Shown in pieces: positions 1 through 8,846 of a stretch of 64,000 nt of DNA. Every line of letters starts with the position of its first letter. The stretch's first letter is position 1. Below the pieces are notes generated by a model, which worked only from the letters and a program-made list of their open reading frames with translations, had not been told where the DNA came from and ran no database searches. This DNA is from Microbispora siamensis (GTDB taxonomy: Bacteria; Actinomycetota; Actinomycetes; Streptosporangiales; Streptosporangiaceae): NCBI RefSeq assembly GCF_016863095.1, contig NZ_BOOF01000031.1, forward strand, positions 100,770 through 164,769. Direction: 5' to 3'. The position numbers and the translations under genes are program-made.

Positions 1-2
1 CC

Positions 3-248
3 ATGACCGCGGCGCACGATTACGAGGATCTGCACGCTCTGGTGGATAGGCTGCGGCCAGAGCAGGTCCGCGATCTGCATGCGGTCGTGCTCCGGCTGGT
101 CAAGGCCAACGAGAGCACAGACAGGTCAGATGCGGAGCAAGAGGGCCGGCGGCGGCTGTCGTTCATCGGAGCGATGAGGTCGGGAGTCGGCGATCTGGCG
201 GAACGCCATGAAGAGGTGCTTCGCGAGGGGTTGAATCGTCCGATGTGA
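3..248 (+). CDS. Antitoxin-like protein of a VapBC-type pair
   Basis: An 81-residue, highly charged helical protein lies directly upstream of a PIN-domain reading frame. Its stop overlaps the GTG of that frame (ATGTGA), which is the coupled antitoxin-toxin layout typical of VapBC operons. No ribbon-helix-helix, AbrB or Phd signature is obvious, so its DNA-binding class is unassigned. The role as antitoxin is inferred from size, order and coupling. The window begins two bases before the ATG, so an upstream in-frame start cannot be excluded. Confidence 0.6.
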   Translation: MTAAHDYEDLHALVDRLRPEQVRDLHAVVLRLVKANESTDRSDAEQEGRRRLSFIGAMRSGVGDLAERHEEVLREGLNRPM

Positions 249-657
249 CGATCCTTCTCGATACGGGCCCCCTGGTCGCGGCGCTCGACGCCGACGACAA
301 GGACCACGCGCGGTGCGCCGATCTTCTACAGACCGCCCCGGGGCCGCTGTTGGTTCCCGTGACAGTGGTCGTGGAGTGTGCTGGCTCGTAGAGAAGTATC
401 GGGATGCCTTGGCAGAGGCCGCTTTCCTGACTTCGATCGAAAGCGGCGAGCTGGAGTTGGTTTCCCTTGAACAGAAAGACGTGACACGTATCGCGGAGCT
501 CGTACGGCTCTACAAGAATCTCCCGCTGGGCGCGGTTGACGCGTCCGTGATCGCCATCGCCGAACGGCTCGGCCTGCCTGCGGTCGCCACGTTGGATCGG
601 CGCCACTTCAGCATCGTGCGGCCCCGCCACGTCGCCGCTCTGCGGTTGCTTCCGTGA
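245..657 (+). pseudogene. PIN-domain VapC-like toxin, broken by a -1 frameshift
   Basis: PIN toxins are Mg-dependent RNases. The frame that opens with GTG at 245 reads [18 protein letters not shown], the usual PIN start with the first catalytic Asp, and stops at 389-391 after 48 residues. The rest of the domain continues in the next frame: CWLVEKYRDALAEA, then DASVIAIAERLGLPAVATLD and RRHF near the end. Restoring one G after GTGGTCGTGGAG near 374-380 would fuse the halves as VVVEVCWLVEKY and give a toxin of about 137 residues. The gene is therefore either inactivated or carries a sequencing error. The antitoxin-like gene upstream is intact. Confidence 0.8.
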
Positions 658-749
658 GTTCGCCGTACGCCGGTCAGGTGCGGGCTTCAGGGGACGGGCA
701 CCAGCTCCGGCAGCGCGTCACGGCAGCGGACGATCGGGGCCGAAAGCGG

Positions 750-1121
750 TCACCAGCGAAGGGAGGGGACTTGATAGACGGGCGGGCCGCCCAGCATTTC
801 CGTGAGATCGTCCTCGGTGACGTCGAGGCCGAAGGCACGGCCCGCCTGCCAGGGGTCCCAGCCGCGTTTCAGGGCCATGCGGATGACCGCCGCCACGAGC
901 GCCGGTCGTACGGCCATCGTCCGCTCTCCCACCCAGGCGTCCGGCCGGGAGAAGGGAAGCGACACCAGGAGCACCCGGCCCGGCCCTTCCGCCGGCTCGA
1001 CCGGAAAGGTCAGCGTCCCCTCACCGATCGCCTGGCCGTAGGTGGGCTTGTGGCGGATCCGCCACCGGTAGGCGACGCCGTCAACTGTGATGAGCCGTGA
1101 GCCCTTCCTGGAAATCGCCAC
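750..1121 (-). CDS. Small conserved actinobacterial protein of unknown function
   Basis: The 123-residue protein begins MAISRKGSRLITVDGVAYRW and contains a DAWVGERTMAVRP stretch followed by a helical segment ending in GLDVTEDD. I recognise this as a widespread small actinomycete protein with no assigned function. It has no signal peptide or membrane segment. The start is GTG, preceded by a purine-rich GGGAGG. It stands alone, downstream of the sensor kinase gene on the same strand but separated from it by about 60 bases. Confidence 0.6.
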   Translation of the reverse strand: MAISRKGSRLITVDGVAYRWRIRHKPTYGQAIGEGTLTFPVEPAEGPGRVLLVSLPFSRPDAWVGERTMAVRPALVAAVIRMALKRGWDPWQAGRAFGLDVTEDDLTEMLGGPPVYQVPSLRW

Positions 1122-1181
1122 AGATACCTCCCGCCCCTAAACCTCCACTCTTGGGGACGCGTGCGTCAACGGAAATAGCGC

Positions 1182-2576
1182 TCAGGTGCGGGCTTCGGGG
1201 GCGAGGGGGAGGGTGACGCGGAAGGCGGCGCCGGCGCCGGGGGCCGTCTCCACGCCGACCTTGCCACCATGGGCCCGGACGAGGGACTCCACGATCGCGA
1301 GCCCCAGGCCGCTGCCGCCGGACGGCCGCGTACGGGAGGGGTCGGCGCGGTAGAAGCGCTCGAAGACCCGGGCCGCCTGCTCGGGAGTGAGGCCTGGCCC
1401 CTTGTCGGCCACCTCGATGAACGCCGTGCCGTCCAGGCTGCCGACGCGTACGGTGATCGGGGTTCCCTCGGGCGTGTGGGTCGTGGCGTTGCTCATCAGG
1501 TTGCCCACGACCTGCCTCAGCCGCACCTCGTCGCCCGAGACGATCAGCGCCGCGTCCCCCTCGACCACCAGCGAGACGTCGCGGTCGGGGCAGAGGGTCC
1601 TGGCGTCGTGGACCGCGTCGGCCGCCAGGGCCAGCAGGTCCACGGGCTGCATGCGCAGCGGGCGCTGCTGGTCGAGCCGGGCGAGCAGCAGGAGGTCGTC
1701 CACCAGCAGGCCCATGCGGGCGGCCTCGCTCTCGATGCGCGACATCAGCCGGGTGGTGTCGGCGTCCGGCACCTGACGGTGGAACTCGGCGAACCCCCTG
1801 ATCGAGGTGAGCGGCGTGCGCAGTTCGTGTGAGGCGTCGGCCACGAAGCGGCGCATGCGCGCCTCCGACTCCCTGGCCGCGGCCTCGGAGGCCGCCCGAG
1901 CCTGGAACGCCGCCTCGATCTGGGTGAGCATGCCGTTCAGCGCACGGGCGAGCCGCCCGACCTCGGTGCGCGGGTCGCGATCGGGGATCCGGCTGCCGAG
2001 GTGCCCCCGGGCGATGGCCTCGGCGGTCGCCTCGATCTCCGCCAGGGGCCGCAGGCTGCGCCGTACGATCACGACGCCGACGACGGCGAGCAGGACCATC
2101 AGGGCGCCGCCGACCAGCGCCTCGATGAGGGCGAGCCGTGCGGTGATCTGCCCGACCGAGGCCAGGTCCATCGCGACGACGACCGTGCCGAAGCCCTCGA
2201 CGGGCACCACCCGGGCCCGCCACAGGCCGTCGCCCGACACCGCCGGCACCGTCACCGGGTTCTGGGAGGTCACGGCTCCGGGGCCAGGAAGGCTCTCCAC
2301 ACCCATGCCCGCCTGGGCGAGCAGCGTCCTGCCCCCGGTGTCGCGGATCTCCACCCGGCCCTCGGGCGGCACCCTGAGCCGTACGAACGCCCCCGGACCC
2401 CGGTCGAGGCGTTTCTCGGTCTCGTGCGCCAGCATGCCGACCTGCATGTCCACCCGGCTGACCAGGTAGTCGCGCAGCACCGAGACGCTGCCCACGCCGA
2501 TGACCGCGAGGGCGACCGCCACCAGCGCGAGCATGGCCGCGCTGAGCCGGATCCGCAGCGGCGTGCGCCCCGACAC
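1182..2576 (-). CDS. Two-component sensor histidine kinase
   Basis: This 464-residue membrane kinase phosphorylates the response regulator encoded just upstream. Visible order: TM1 (about 13-34), an extracytoplasmic sensor region (about 35-152), TM2 (about 157-180), a HAMP linker (about 180-230), HisKA with DASHELRTPL and phospho-acceptor His250, and HATPase_c with the N box (VGNLMSNATTH, about 357-367), DKGPG (about 391) and GSGLGLAI (about 421). It starts at GTG, 3 bases after the regulator stop, so the two are cotranscribed. The layout resembles mycobacterial TcrY/PrrB-type kinases. The stimulus is unknown. Confidence 0.92.
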   Translation of the reverse strand: MSGRTPLRIRLSAAMLALVAVALAVIGVGSVSVLRDYLVSRVDMQVGMLAHETEKRLDRGPGAFVRLRVPPEGRVEIRDTGGRTLLAQAGMGVESLPGPGAVTSQNPVTVPAVSGDGLWRARVVPVEGFGTVVVAMDLASVGQITARLALIEALVGGALMVLLAVVGVVIVRRSLRPLAEIEATAEAIARGHLGSRIPDRDPRTEVGRLARALNGMLTQIEAAFQARAASEAAARESEARMRRFVADASHELRTPLTSIRGFAEFHRQVPDADTTRLMSRIESEAARMGLLVDDLLLLARLDQQRPLRMQPVDLLALAADAVHDARTLCPDRDVSLVVEGDAALIVSGDEVRLRQVVGNLMSNATTHTPEGTPITVRVGSLDGTAFIEVADKGPGLTPEQAARVFERFYRADPSRTRPSGGSGLGLAIVESLVRAHGGKVGVETAPGAGAAFRVTLPLAPEART

Positions 2577-2579
2577 CGC

Positions 2580-3302
<723 letters not shown>

Positions 3303-3320
3303 GGCGGCAGCACTCTAGAC

Positions 3321-4505
3321 CTAGGAGGTTAAGGGAACCGTTAAAGCGATGTGCCGCGCGATCGCCAGGCTGCTCGTCGCCGCGGGCGAGGGCGCGTTTC
3401 GCACCAGCACGATCCGCCCGCGCACGTCGATGACGAAGTCGTCGAGCAGCCTGCCGTCCCGGGCCACGGCCTGGGCCCGCACGCCGCCTCCGGCGCGTAC
3501 GAGGTCGGCCGGGGCCAACTCGGGCACGTATCGCCGGGCCGCGGACACGAAGGCCCGCTTGGCCAGCGAGCCGTACACCTCGCGCAGGCCGGTGCGCCAG
3601 TGCTCGGCCGCCATGCGCCGGGCGCCCGGCCAGGCGACGATCCGCCGCAGGTCGCGCAGCGACGCCGACCGCCAGGAGTAGCCCTCCAGGGCGAGCGCAG
3701 GCACGGCGTTGGGCCCGACCAGGACCTCCCCGTCGATCCTGCGGGTCAGGTGGACGCCGAGGAAGGGGTAGCGGGGGTCCGGAACGGGATAGATGAGACC
3801 TTTCACCAGGCCGCGTGCCGGGCTCGCGAGCCGGTAGTACTCACCCCGGAACGGGACGATCCGCACGTCGCCGCCCGCTCTCGCCAGGTCCGCCACGCCG
3901 TCGGTGCCGAGGCCGGCGCAGGAGACCAGCCGGTCGAAGGTGAGCCTCTCCGGCCCGGCGGCCACCGCCACGCCGTCGGTGGTCTGCCTGATCGCGCGTA
4001 CGGGACGCGAGAGCCGTACGGACCCGCCGGCCTCGGCCACGTCGGCGGCGAGGCGGCGCGCGACCGCGGAGAAGTCGGTGATCGCGGTGTGCGGCGAGTG
4101 GACGGCGGCGACCCCGACCGCGTGCGGTTCCACCTCCCGCAGGCCGATCGCGTCGAGCTCGGCGATGCCGGGCACGCCGTTCTCCCTGGCCCGCTCGGCG
4201 ATCCGGCGCAGCCCCGGCAGTTCGGCCCGGGTGGAGGCCACGACGAGCTTGCCCGCCTCCTCGTACGGCAGGCCGTGCTCGGCGCAGTACTCGCGCAGCA
4301 TGGCGGCGCCCTCCCGGCAGAGGGTCGCCTTCAGCGAGCCGGGCTGATAGTAGATCCCGGCGTGCACGACCCCGCTGTTGTGCCCGGTCTGGTGGGCGGC
4401 GATCCTGGGCTCCTTCTCCAGCACGGTCACCTCGGCGCCCGCCCGCGCCATCTGCCGGGCCACGGCCAGACCGAGGATCCCGGCGCCGACGATCCCGATC
4501 CTCAT
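3321..4505 (-). CDS. lhgO: L-2-hydroxyglutarate oxidase
   Basis: This FAD enzyme oxidises L-2-hydroxyglutarate to 2-oxoglutarate, a metabolite-repair and lysine/glutarate catabolic role. The 394 residues open with a Rossmann FAD motif (GIVGAGILGLAVA, about 4-16) and continue with HQTGHNSGVVHAGIYY, a segment typical of the LhgO/L2HGDH branch of the DAO family. A second FAD-contact region lies near the C-terminus (VRAGGGVRAQAV). Length matches the family. It precedes the two-component operon on the same strand with an 18-base gap. Confidence 0.88.
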   Translation of the reverse strand: MRIGIVGAGILGLAVARQMARAGAEVTVLEKEPRIAAHQTGHNSGVVHAGIYYQPGSLKATLCREGAAMLREYCAEHGLPYEEAGKLVVASTRAELPGLRRIAERARENGVPGIAELDAIGLREVEPHAVGVAAVHSPHTAITDFSAVARRLAADVAEAGGSVRLSRPVRAIRQTTDGVAVAAGPERLTFDRLVSCAGLGTDGVADLARAGGDVRIVPFRGEYYRLASPARGLVKGLIYPVPDPRYPFLGVHLTRRIDGEVLVGPNAVPALALEGYSWRSASLRDLRRIVAWPGARRMAAEHWRTGLREVYGSLAKRAFVSAARRYVPELAPADLVRAGGGVRAQAVARDGRLLDDFVIDVRGRIVLVRNAPSPAATSSLAIARHIALTVPLTS

Positions 4506-4580
4506 GTCCGTGCGGTTGTCGACAGCATGCCCGACATTGTCGCAGCCGGAGCCGCTCCGCGGTGATCGAACCTGTGTTCG

Positions 4581-4586
4581 GTACGA
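4581..4586 (+). promoter_or_regulatory. -10 element TACGAT for the leaderless gene at 4594
   Basis: TACGAT lies 7 bases before the GTG. This spacing puts the predicted transcription start on the start codon. No convincing -35 is visible. Confidence 0.5.
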
Positions 4587-4593
4587 TGGCGGC

Positions 4594-4956
4594 GTGTACG
4601 TGCCACCCGGCTGGCCACCGGAGGTGCGCCCTCCTGGCAGCCCCGACTGGGAGGTCTCGGCCGTGTCGTGGCTGCTCGACGCCGTGCCCCCGGACTACCG
4701 CGCGTACGGCGTGCTGCGCCGCCATCCGCTCGCGCTCGCCCGGATGGCCCGCCAGCAGGTGGCGGCCTCGATCCAGGCGGCCAGGGAGGGATACCGGGGA
4801 GCGGCGGTGGACCTGAAGGAGCACCTTCCCCCGCACGCGATCGAGGCGGTCCTGGACGCCTACCGCCAGGAGGGCCCCCGGCTCGTACGGCTGGCCGAGT
4901 CGATCGCGCTCGTGGAACGCGCCCTGCGCGGCGAGCACTTCCTACCCCGGCTGTGA
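4594..4956 (+). CDS. Conserved hypothetical protein (about 120 aa)
   Basis: The sequence VYVPPGWPPEVRPPGSPDWEVSAVSWLLDAVPPDYR followed by helical, basic and acidic segments (HPLALARMARQQV...) looks like a small actinomycete protein I cannot name. There is no signal peptide or membrane span. I chose GTG 4594 because a good -10 element, TACGAT (4581-4586), ends 7 bases earlier, which fits a leaderless mRNA. The in-frame region upstream back to 4378 overlaps lhgO antisense and looks non-coding. Confidence 0.65.
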   Translation: MYVPPGWPPEVRPPGSPDWEVSAVSWLLDAVPPDYRAYGVLRRHPLALARMARQQVAASIQAAREGYRGAAVDLKEHLPPHAIEAVLDAYRQEGPRLVRLAESIALVERALRGEHFLPRL

Positions 4957-5019
4957 CCGCGCTCTTATTTCCGGACATACGGGGCATAACAGCTTAAAAG
5001 AGGGAATCGGGGGTTAGCC

Positions 5020-5454
5020 ATGACCACAGAGGGAGTAAGCAAGACCGCAGGCCAGGTCATGCACGAGGGCGCGGAATGCATCGGCGAGCACGAGAGCCTG
5101 CGCAGGGCCGCGGAGATGATGCGGGACATGAGCGTCGGCGCCCTTCCCATCTGCGGGGACGACGACCGGCTCAAGGGCATCATCACCGATCGCGACATCG
5201 TGATCAAGTGTGTCGCCGAGGGCAAGGACCTCGACCAGACCACGGCGAGCGAACTGGCGCGCGGCCTGGTCTGGGTGGACGCCAACGCCAACGTCGAGGA
5301 AGCCCTGGCCAAGATGGAGGAGCACCAGATCAAGCGCATGCCGGTGATCGACAACCACCGGATCGTCGGGATGATCACCGAGGCCGACCTGGCCAAGGAG
5401 TTGCCCGACAGCAAGCTCGCGGAGTTCGTCCACCGCGTCTACGCGCGGGGCTGA
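5020..5454 (+). CDS. CBS-domain pair protein (Hrp1-like)
   Basis: The 144-residue cytoplasmic protein is built almost entirely of two CBS motifs (about 10-66 and 74-132), with the signatures VGALPICGDDDRLKGIITDRDIV and IKRMPVIDNHRIVGMITEADL. Such stand-alone pairs bind adenine nucleotides and act as energy or redox sensors. Mycobacterial hypoxic response protein 1 has the same size and layout. The ATG is preceded by a purine-rich GGGAATCGGGGG region. It is monocistronic, ending in a terminator shared with the convergent gene. Confidence 0.88.
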   Translation: MTTEGVSKTAGQVMHEGAECIGEHESLRRAAEMMRDMSVGALPICGDDDRLKGIITDRDIVIKCVAEGKDLDQTTASELARGLVWVDANANVEEALAKMEEHQIKRMPVIDNHRIVGMITEADLAKELPDSKLAEFVHRVYARG

Positions 5455-5471
5455 CTCTCGCGGCGATCTCC

Positions 5472-5505
5472 GGGCCGGGCGCCGTCAGGATCGGCGGCCC
5501 GGCCC
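5472..5505. terminator. Bidirectional terminator between convergent genes
   Basis: GGGCCGGGC (5472-5480) pairs with GCCCGGCCC (5497-5505), extended by GCCG/CGGC with one bulged G. It lies between the CBS gene and the convergent secreted-protein gene. There is no long T run, as is usual in this genome type. Confidence 0.65.
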
Positions 5506-5540
5506 TTCGCATGCCCGTCCCCGAGGTCGCCCGAGGGCCT

Positions 5541-6602
5541 TCAGCGACCCGTGCGGTAGGCGATGAAGGCGATGATCCCGATCGCCCCGAGAGCGGCCGT
5601 CACCCATAACACCGGCATCGGCACGGCGAGCAGGCCGTCGCCGGCGGTCGCCCCGCTCGACGCCCTGACCGCGTGCGGCCGGGCGGAGGTCCGGACCGGA
5701 CTGGGCGAGGGAGCCGGCCGGGCTGCGGCGGGCAGCGGCACCCGGTAGACCGGGCTGTCCTTCCCCTCGCTCCCGGTGAGCAGGGCCGCGCCGTCCCGGG
5801 TGTACGCGATCGACTCGGCCTGGTTGAGCGGCGGCATCGTGAGGTGCGCGATCAGCTTGCCGGGCGAGCGGTAGACGGACGCCGAGAAGTACGTACGGAT
5901 GACGAAGCTCGACCCGTCGGGGGCGTACGCCGCGTCGGTGGCCATGAGGGGCGCGGGCCCCACCCGGCGCAGCACGTTCACCTTGTCGGTGCGCAGCTTC
6001 GCGGGGGCGGCGTAGACGCCCCCGGAGAACTCCTTGCTGACGACGTACAACCGGCCCGTGCGGGGATCGACCATCACCCCCTCGGCGTTGCGGGGGCCGT
6101 CGGCGTACCGGAAGCGATACCTGACGGCCCGCAGCGTCGCGTCCTCCATCGTCCTGGGCTCGACGACCTTGTAGACGGACACGTCCGGCCAGCCGCGTCC
6201 CCCGCCGTCCGCGAGGTTGTCCCCGATGTCGGCGATCCACAGCACGCCGCGCCCGGTCGCGCGGTCGGTGGAGGCCGCGATGCCCTCCCAGTCCCTGGCC
6301 TCGGCGTTGCCGATCGTGAAGGTCGCCCGCGTACGGCCGTCAGATCCGATCGCGTAGATCTGCGGTCCGTGGCCGCTGTCGTTGTGCGTGTAGACGATGT
6401 CCTTGTGGGTGGGCGAGACCGCGAGGCCGCTCGACTCGCTGATGCGCTCGTCCCGGATCCGGAACAGCGGCCGCTCCCCGTCGTCCGCCCGCGCCGCCGT
6501 CACAGTCGCCGTCACCGGGAGCACCGCGCACGCGACCGCGAGGAGAGCCAGGACGGCCCGCGGAATCCTTCTCGTCCGCGTCCGCCCCGATGTGCTCCCC
6601 AT
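5541..6602 (-). CDS. Secreted, C-terminally anchored beta-propeller-like protein
   Basis: The protein has an Arg-rich signal sequence (RTRTRRIPRAVLALLAVACAVLP...), cleaved around TAARA-D. A long extracellular region follows with repeated blades such as LAVSPTHKDIVYTHND, YAIGSDGRTRATFTIGNAEARDWEGIA and GLYVVSKEF-like segments, then a Pro/Ser linker. A terminal TM helix (VLWVTAALGAIGIIAFIAY) ends in an RTGR tail. Several residues (NDSG, DWEGIA, IADIGDN) recall extracellular esterase/SdiA-regulated-type propellers. I chose Met 6602 because the longer frame adds a non-signal-like N-terminus. Substrate unknown. Confidence 0.7.
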   Translation of the reverse strand: MGSTSGRTRTRRIPRAVLALLAVACAVLPVTATVTAARADDGERPLFRIRDERISESSGLAVSPTHKDIVYTHNDSGHGPQIYAIGSDGRTRATFTIGNAEARDWEGIAASTDRATGRGVLWIADIGDNLADGGGRGWPDVSVYKVVEPRTMEDATLRAVRYRFRYADGPRNAEGVMVDPRTGRLYVVSKEFSGGVYAAPAKLRTDKVNVLRRVGPAPLMATDAAYAPDGSSFVIRTYFSASVYRSPGKLIAHLTMPPLNQAESIAYTRDGAALLTGSEGKDSPVYRVPLPAAARPAPSPSPVRTSARPHAVRASSGATAGDGLLAVPMPVLWVTAALGAIGIIAFIAYRTGR

Positions 6603-6696
6603 GCGGCCATCATTCCCGATGTCCGCCCCGCGTGCGGCGGGCGACATACCCCCGGTCGTCCCGGAATCGGTCAGGGGCGGGTATATGCCCGGCCTG

Positions 6697-7809
6697 TCAC
6701 CGCAGGGCGGCGTAGAAGTCGCCCAGGTCGGCGGCGAGCACGTCCGGCCGCAGATGGGCGGCGTAGTGGCCGCCCGAGCCGTAGGACCGCCAGTGGACGA
6801 TGTTCTTGTGGTCGCGCTCGGCGAAGGTGCGCATCGACACGAAGTCGCCCTCGAACATCGCCACGCCGAGCGGGACCGTGGTCGGCTCCTTCGGATGCTC
6901 GGCGTGCGCGTCCTCGTAGTAGAACCGCGTGGCCGAGGTGGCGGTGCCGGTCGCCCAGTAGAGCATCGTGTTGGTCAGGATGAAGTCGTCGTCGACGTCC
7001 TCACCGAACAACTGGGCGTTCCAGCCCAGCAGCCCGGCCGGCGAGTCGAAGATCCCGTACGACAGCGTCTGCGGCTGCTGCGAATGGACCATGTTGAACG
7101 ACATCTTGTTCTCGTAGAACCACTGCAGCACCTCCAGCCCCTTCCGCTCCTCGTCGGTGAGGTTCGCCATCTCCGCCGGGTCGCCGGAGGGGAAGGAGTA
7201 GATCTGCGTGACGTGGACGCCGACGACGTGCTCGGGGTCCACCCGGCCCACCTCGGGCGAGACGAACGAGCCGCCGTCGTTGCCCACCGCGCCGTACCGG
7301 TCGTAGCCGAGCCTGCGCATGAGCTCCGCCCACGCCCGGGCCGTACGGAACCGGTTCCAGCCCCGCTCCCTCGTCGGGCCGGAGAAGCCGAAGCCGGGCA
7401 GCGACGGGATCACCAGGTGGAACGCCCGCTCCGGGTCCTCGGGGTTCGTCAGCGGTTCGATGACCTTGAGGTACTCCACGATCGAGCCCGGCCAGCCGTG
7501 GGTGAGGATCAGCGGAAGGGCGTCCTCGTGCGGCGACCGCACGTGCAGGAAGTGGATGTCCTGGCCGTCGATCTCGGTGACGAACTGCGGATACCGGTTG
7601 ATCTCGGCCTCGTGGGCGCGCCAGTCGTACCCGTCGCGCCAGTACTCGGCCAACCGCTTCACGTACGCGACCGGCACGCCGTACTCCCATCCGGTTCCCG
7701 GGATCTCGTCGGGCCAGCGGGTCCGGCCGAGCCGGTCCTTCAGGTCGTCGAGGTCGGCCTGCGGGACGTCGATGCGGAAAGGCCTGATCAGGGACATGTT
7801 GTCGCTCAT
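6697..7809 (-). CDS. Epoxide hydrolase (EHN-type alpha/beta hydrolase)
   Basis: This 370-residue soluble enzyme should hydrolyse epoxides to diols. An N-terminal EHN segment (FRIDVPQADLDDLKDRLGRTRWPDEIPGTGW, about 11-41) is followed by the oxyanion-hole motif HGWPGS (about 104-109). The nucleophile is the Asp in GAVGNDGGSF (Asp178), and a late His in SGGHYAAHLRPD is the likely catalytic base. The start is ATG 7809, 7 bases after TAATGT (7817-7822, minus strand), so probably leaderless. It is transcribed divergently from a WYL regulator with a palindrome between them. Confidence 0.88.
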   Translation of the reverse strand: MSDNMSLIRPFRIDVPQADLDDLKDRLGRTRWPDEIPGTGWEYGVPVAYVKRLAEYWRDGYDWRAHEAEINRYPQFVTEIDGQDIHFLHVRSPHEDALPLILTHGWPGSIVEYLKVIEPLTNPEDPERAFHLVIPSLPGFGFSGPTRERGWNRFRTARAWAELMRRLGYDRYGAVGNDGGSFVSPEVGRVDPEHVVGVHVTQIYSFPSGDPAEMANLTDEERKGLEVLQWFYENKMSFNMVHSQQPQTLSYGIFDSPAGLLGWNAQLFGEDVDDDFILTNTMLYWATGTATSATRFYYEDAHAEHPKEPTTVPLGVAMFEGDFVSMRTFAERDHKNIVHWRSYGSGGHYAAHLRPDVLAADLGDFYAALR

Positions 7810-7833
7810 GACGCCGACATTACGGACCCTTCC

Positions 7834-7848
7834 GGACAGGTTCTGTCC
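7834..7848. promoter_or_regulatory. Candidate operator of the WYL regulator
   Basis: The perfect palindrome GGACAG-GTT-CTGTCC lies in the 62-bp divergent promoter of the epoxide hydrolase and the YafY-type regulator. It sits upstream of both -10 regions, so one bound regulator could control both genes. Confidence 0.6.
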
Positions 7849-7871
7849 TGAAGTGCCGTCAGACTGAGAAC

Positions 7872-8846
7872 ATGCTGGAAACCTCGGCGCGGCTGCTGCG
7901 CCTGCTGTCGTTGCTCCAGGCCAGACGCGACTGGCCCGGCGCGATCCTGGCCGATCGGCTCGGTGTGAGCGAGCGGACGGTACGCCGCGACGTCGACCGG
8001 CTGCGGGATCTCGGCTATCCGGTGGAGTCCACCCGCGGCACGGACGGCGGCTACCGGCTGGTCGCCGGGGCGGCGATGCCACCCCTGCTCCTCGACGACG
8101 AGGAGGCGGTGGCAGTGGCGATCGGGCTTCGGGCCGCCACCGGGGTGGCGGGCGTCGAGGAGGCGGCCGAGCGCGCCGCCGCCAAGCTCGAACAGGTGCT
8201 GCCGTCACGCCTGCGCCGCCGGGTCGGGGCCCTGCAGGCGTACACCGAGCCGGTGCCGCCCGACCGGCCGGGTCCGGCGGTCGACCCGGCCGTGCTGAGC
8301 GTGCTGGCGGCGGCCTGCCGCGACCGCGAACGGCTGCGGTTCGACTACCGCGGCCACGACGGCTCATCCGGCGTCCGGCTGGCCGAGCCGTACCGGCTCG
8401 TGTCGTGGGGCCGCCGGTGGTATCTCGTGGCCTGGGACGTCGACCGCGACGACTGGCGCACGTTCCGGGTGGACCGGATCGCGCCGCGTACTCCCACCGG
8501 TCCACGCTTCCCGCCCCGCGACCCGCCGGAGGGCGGAGCGGCGGCGTACGTCGCCCGGGGGGTGTCGGCGGCGGCCTGGCGGCACCGCGCCCGGGTGCTC
8601 GTCCACGCCCCCGCCGAGGTGGTCGCCGCGCGGATCAACCCCGCCGTCGGCGTCGTGGAGGACGTCGACGACCACACCTGCGTGCTCGCGACCGGCGCCG
8701 ACACCCTGAACTCGCTCGCCGTCCACCTCGGCCTGCTCGACCTCGACTTCGAGGTCACCGGCCCGCCCGAGCTGGTGGACCACCTGCGCGCCCTCACCGC
8801 CCGCTACGCCCGCGCGACCGCCAGCACGACAGAGGGGTCAGGCTGA
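7872..8846 (+). CDS. YafY-type transcriptional regulator (HTH + WYL)
   Basis: The 324-residue protein has an N-terminal winged HTH (LQARRDWPGAILADRLGVSERTVRRDVDRLRDLGYPV, about 15-55). A WYL domain follows (about 140-215), with the core RFDYRGHDG and PYRLVSWGRRWYLVAWD, and then a WCX-like C-terminal region. Family members sense ligands through the WYL fold and usually control an adjacent enzyme gene, here the divergent epoxide hydrolase. The ATG lies 6 bases after CAGACT, again suggesting a leaderless transcript. Its 3' end overlaps the convergent SDR gene by 9 bases. Confidence 0.88.
   Translation: MLETSARLLRLLSLLQARRDWPGAILADRLGVSERTVRRDVDRLRDLGYPVESTRGTDGGYRLVAGAAMPPLLLDDEEAVAVAIGLRAATGVAGVEEAAERAAAKLEQVLPSRLRRRVGALQAYTEPVPPDRPGPAVDPAVLSVLAAACRDRERLRFDYRGHDGSSGVRLAEPYRLVSWGRRWYLVAWDVDRDDWRTFRVDRIAPRTPTGPRFPPRDPPEGGAAAYVARGVSAAAWRHRARVLVHAPAEVVAARINPAVGVVEDVDDHTCVLATGADTLNSLAVHLGLLDLDFEVTGPPELVDHLRALTARYARATASTTEGSG

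Noticed and set aside
654..1100. 148-codon plus-strand frame after the PIN pseudogene
   Set aside because: Antisense to the conserved 123-aa gene and without family resemblance.
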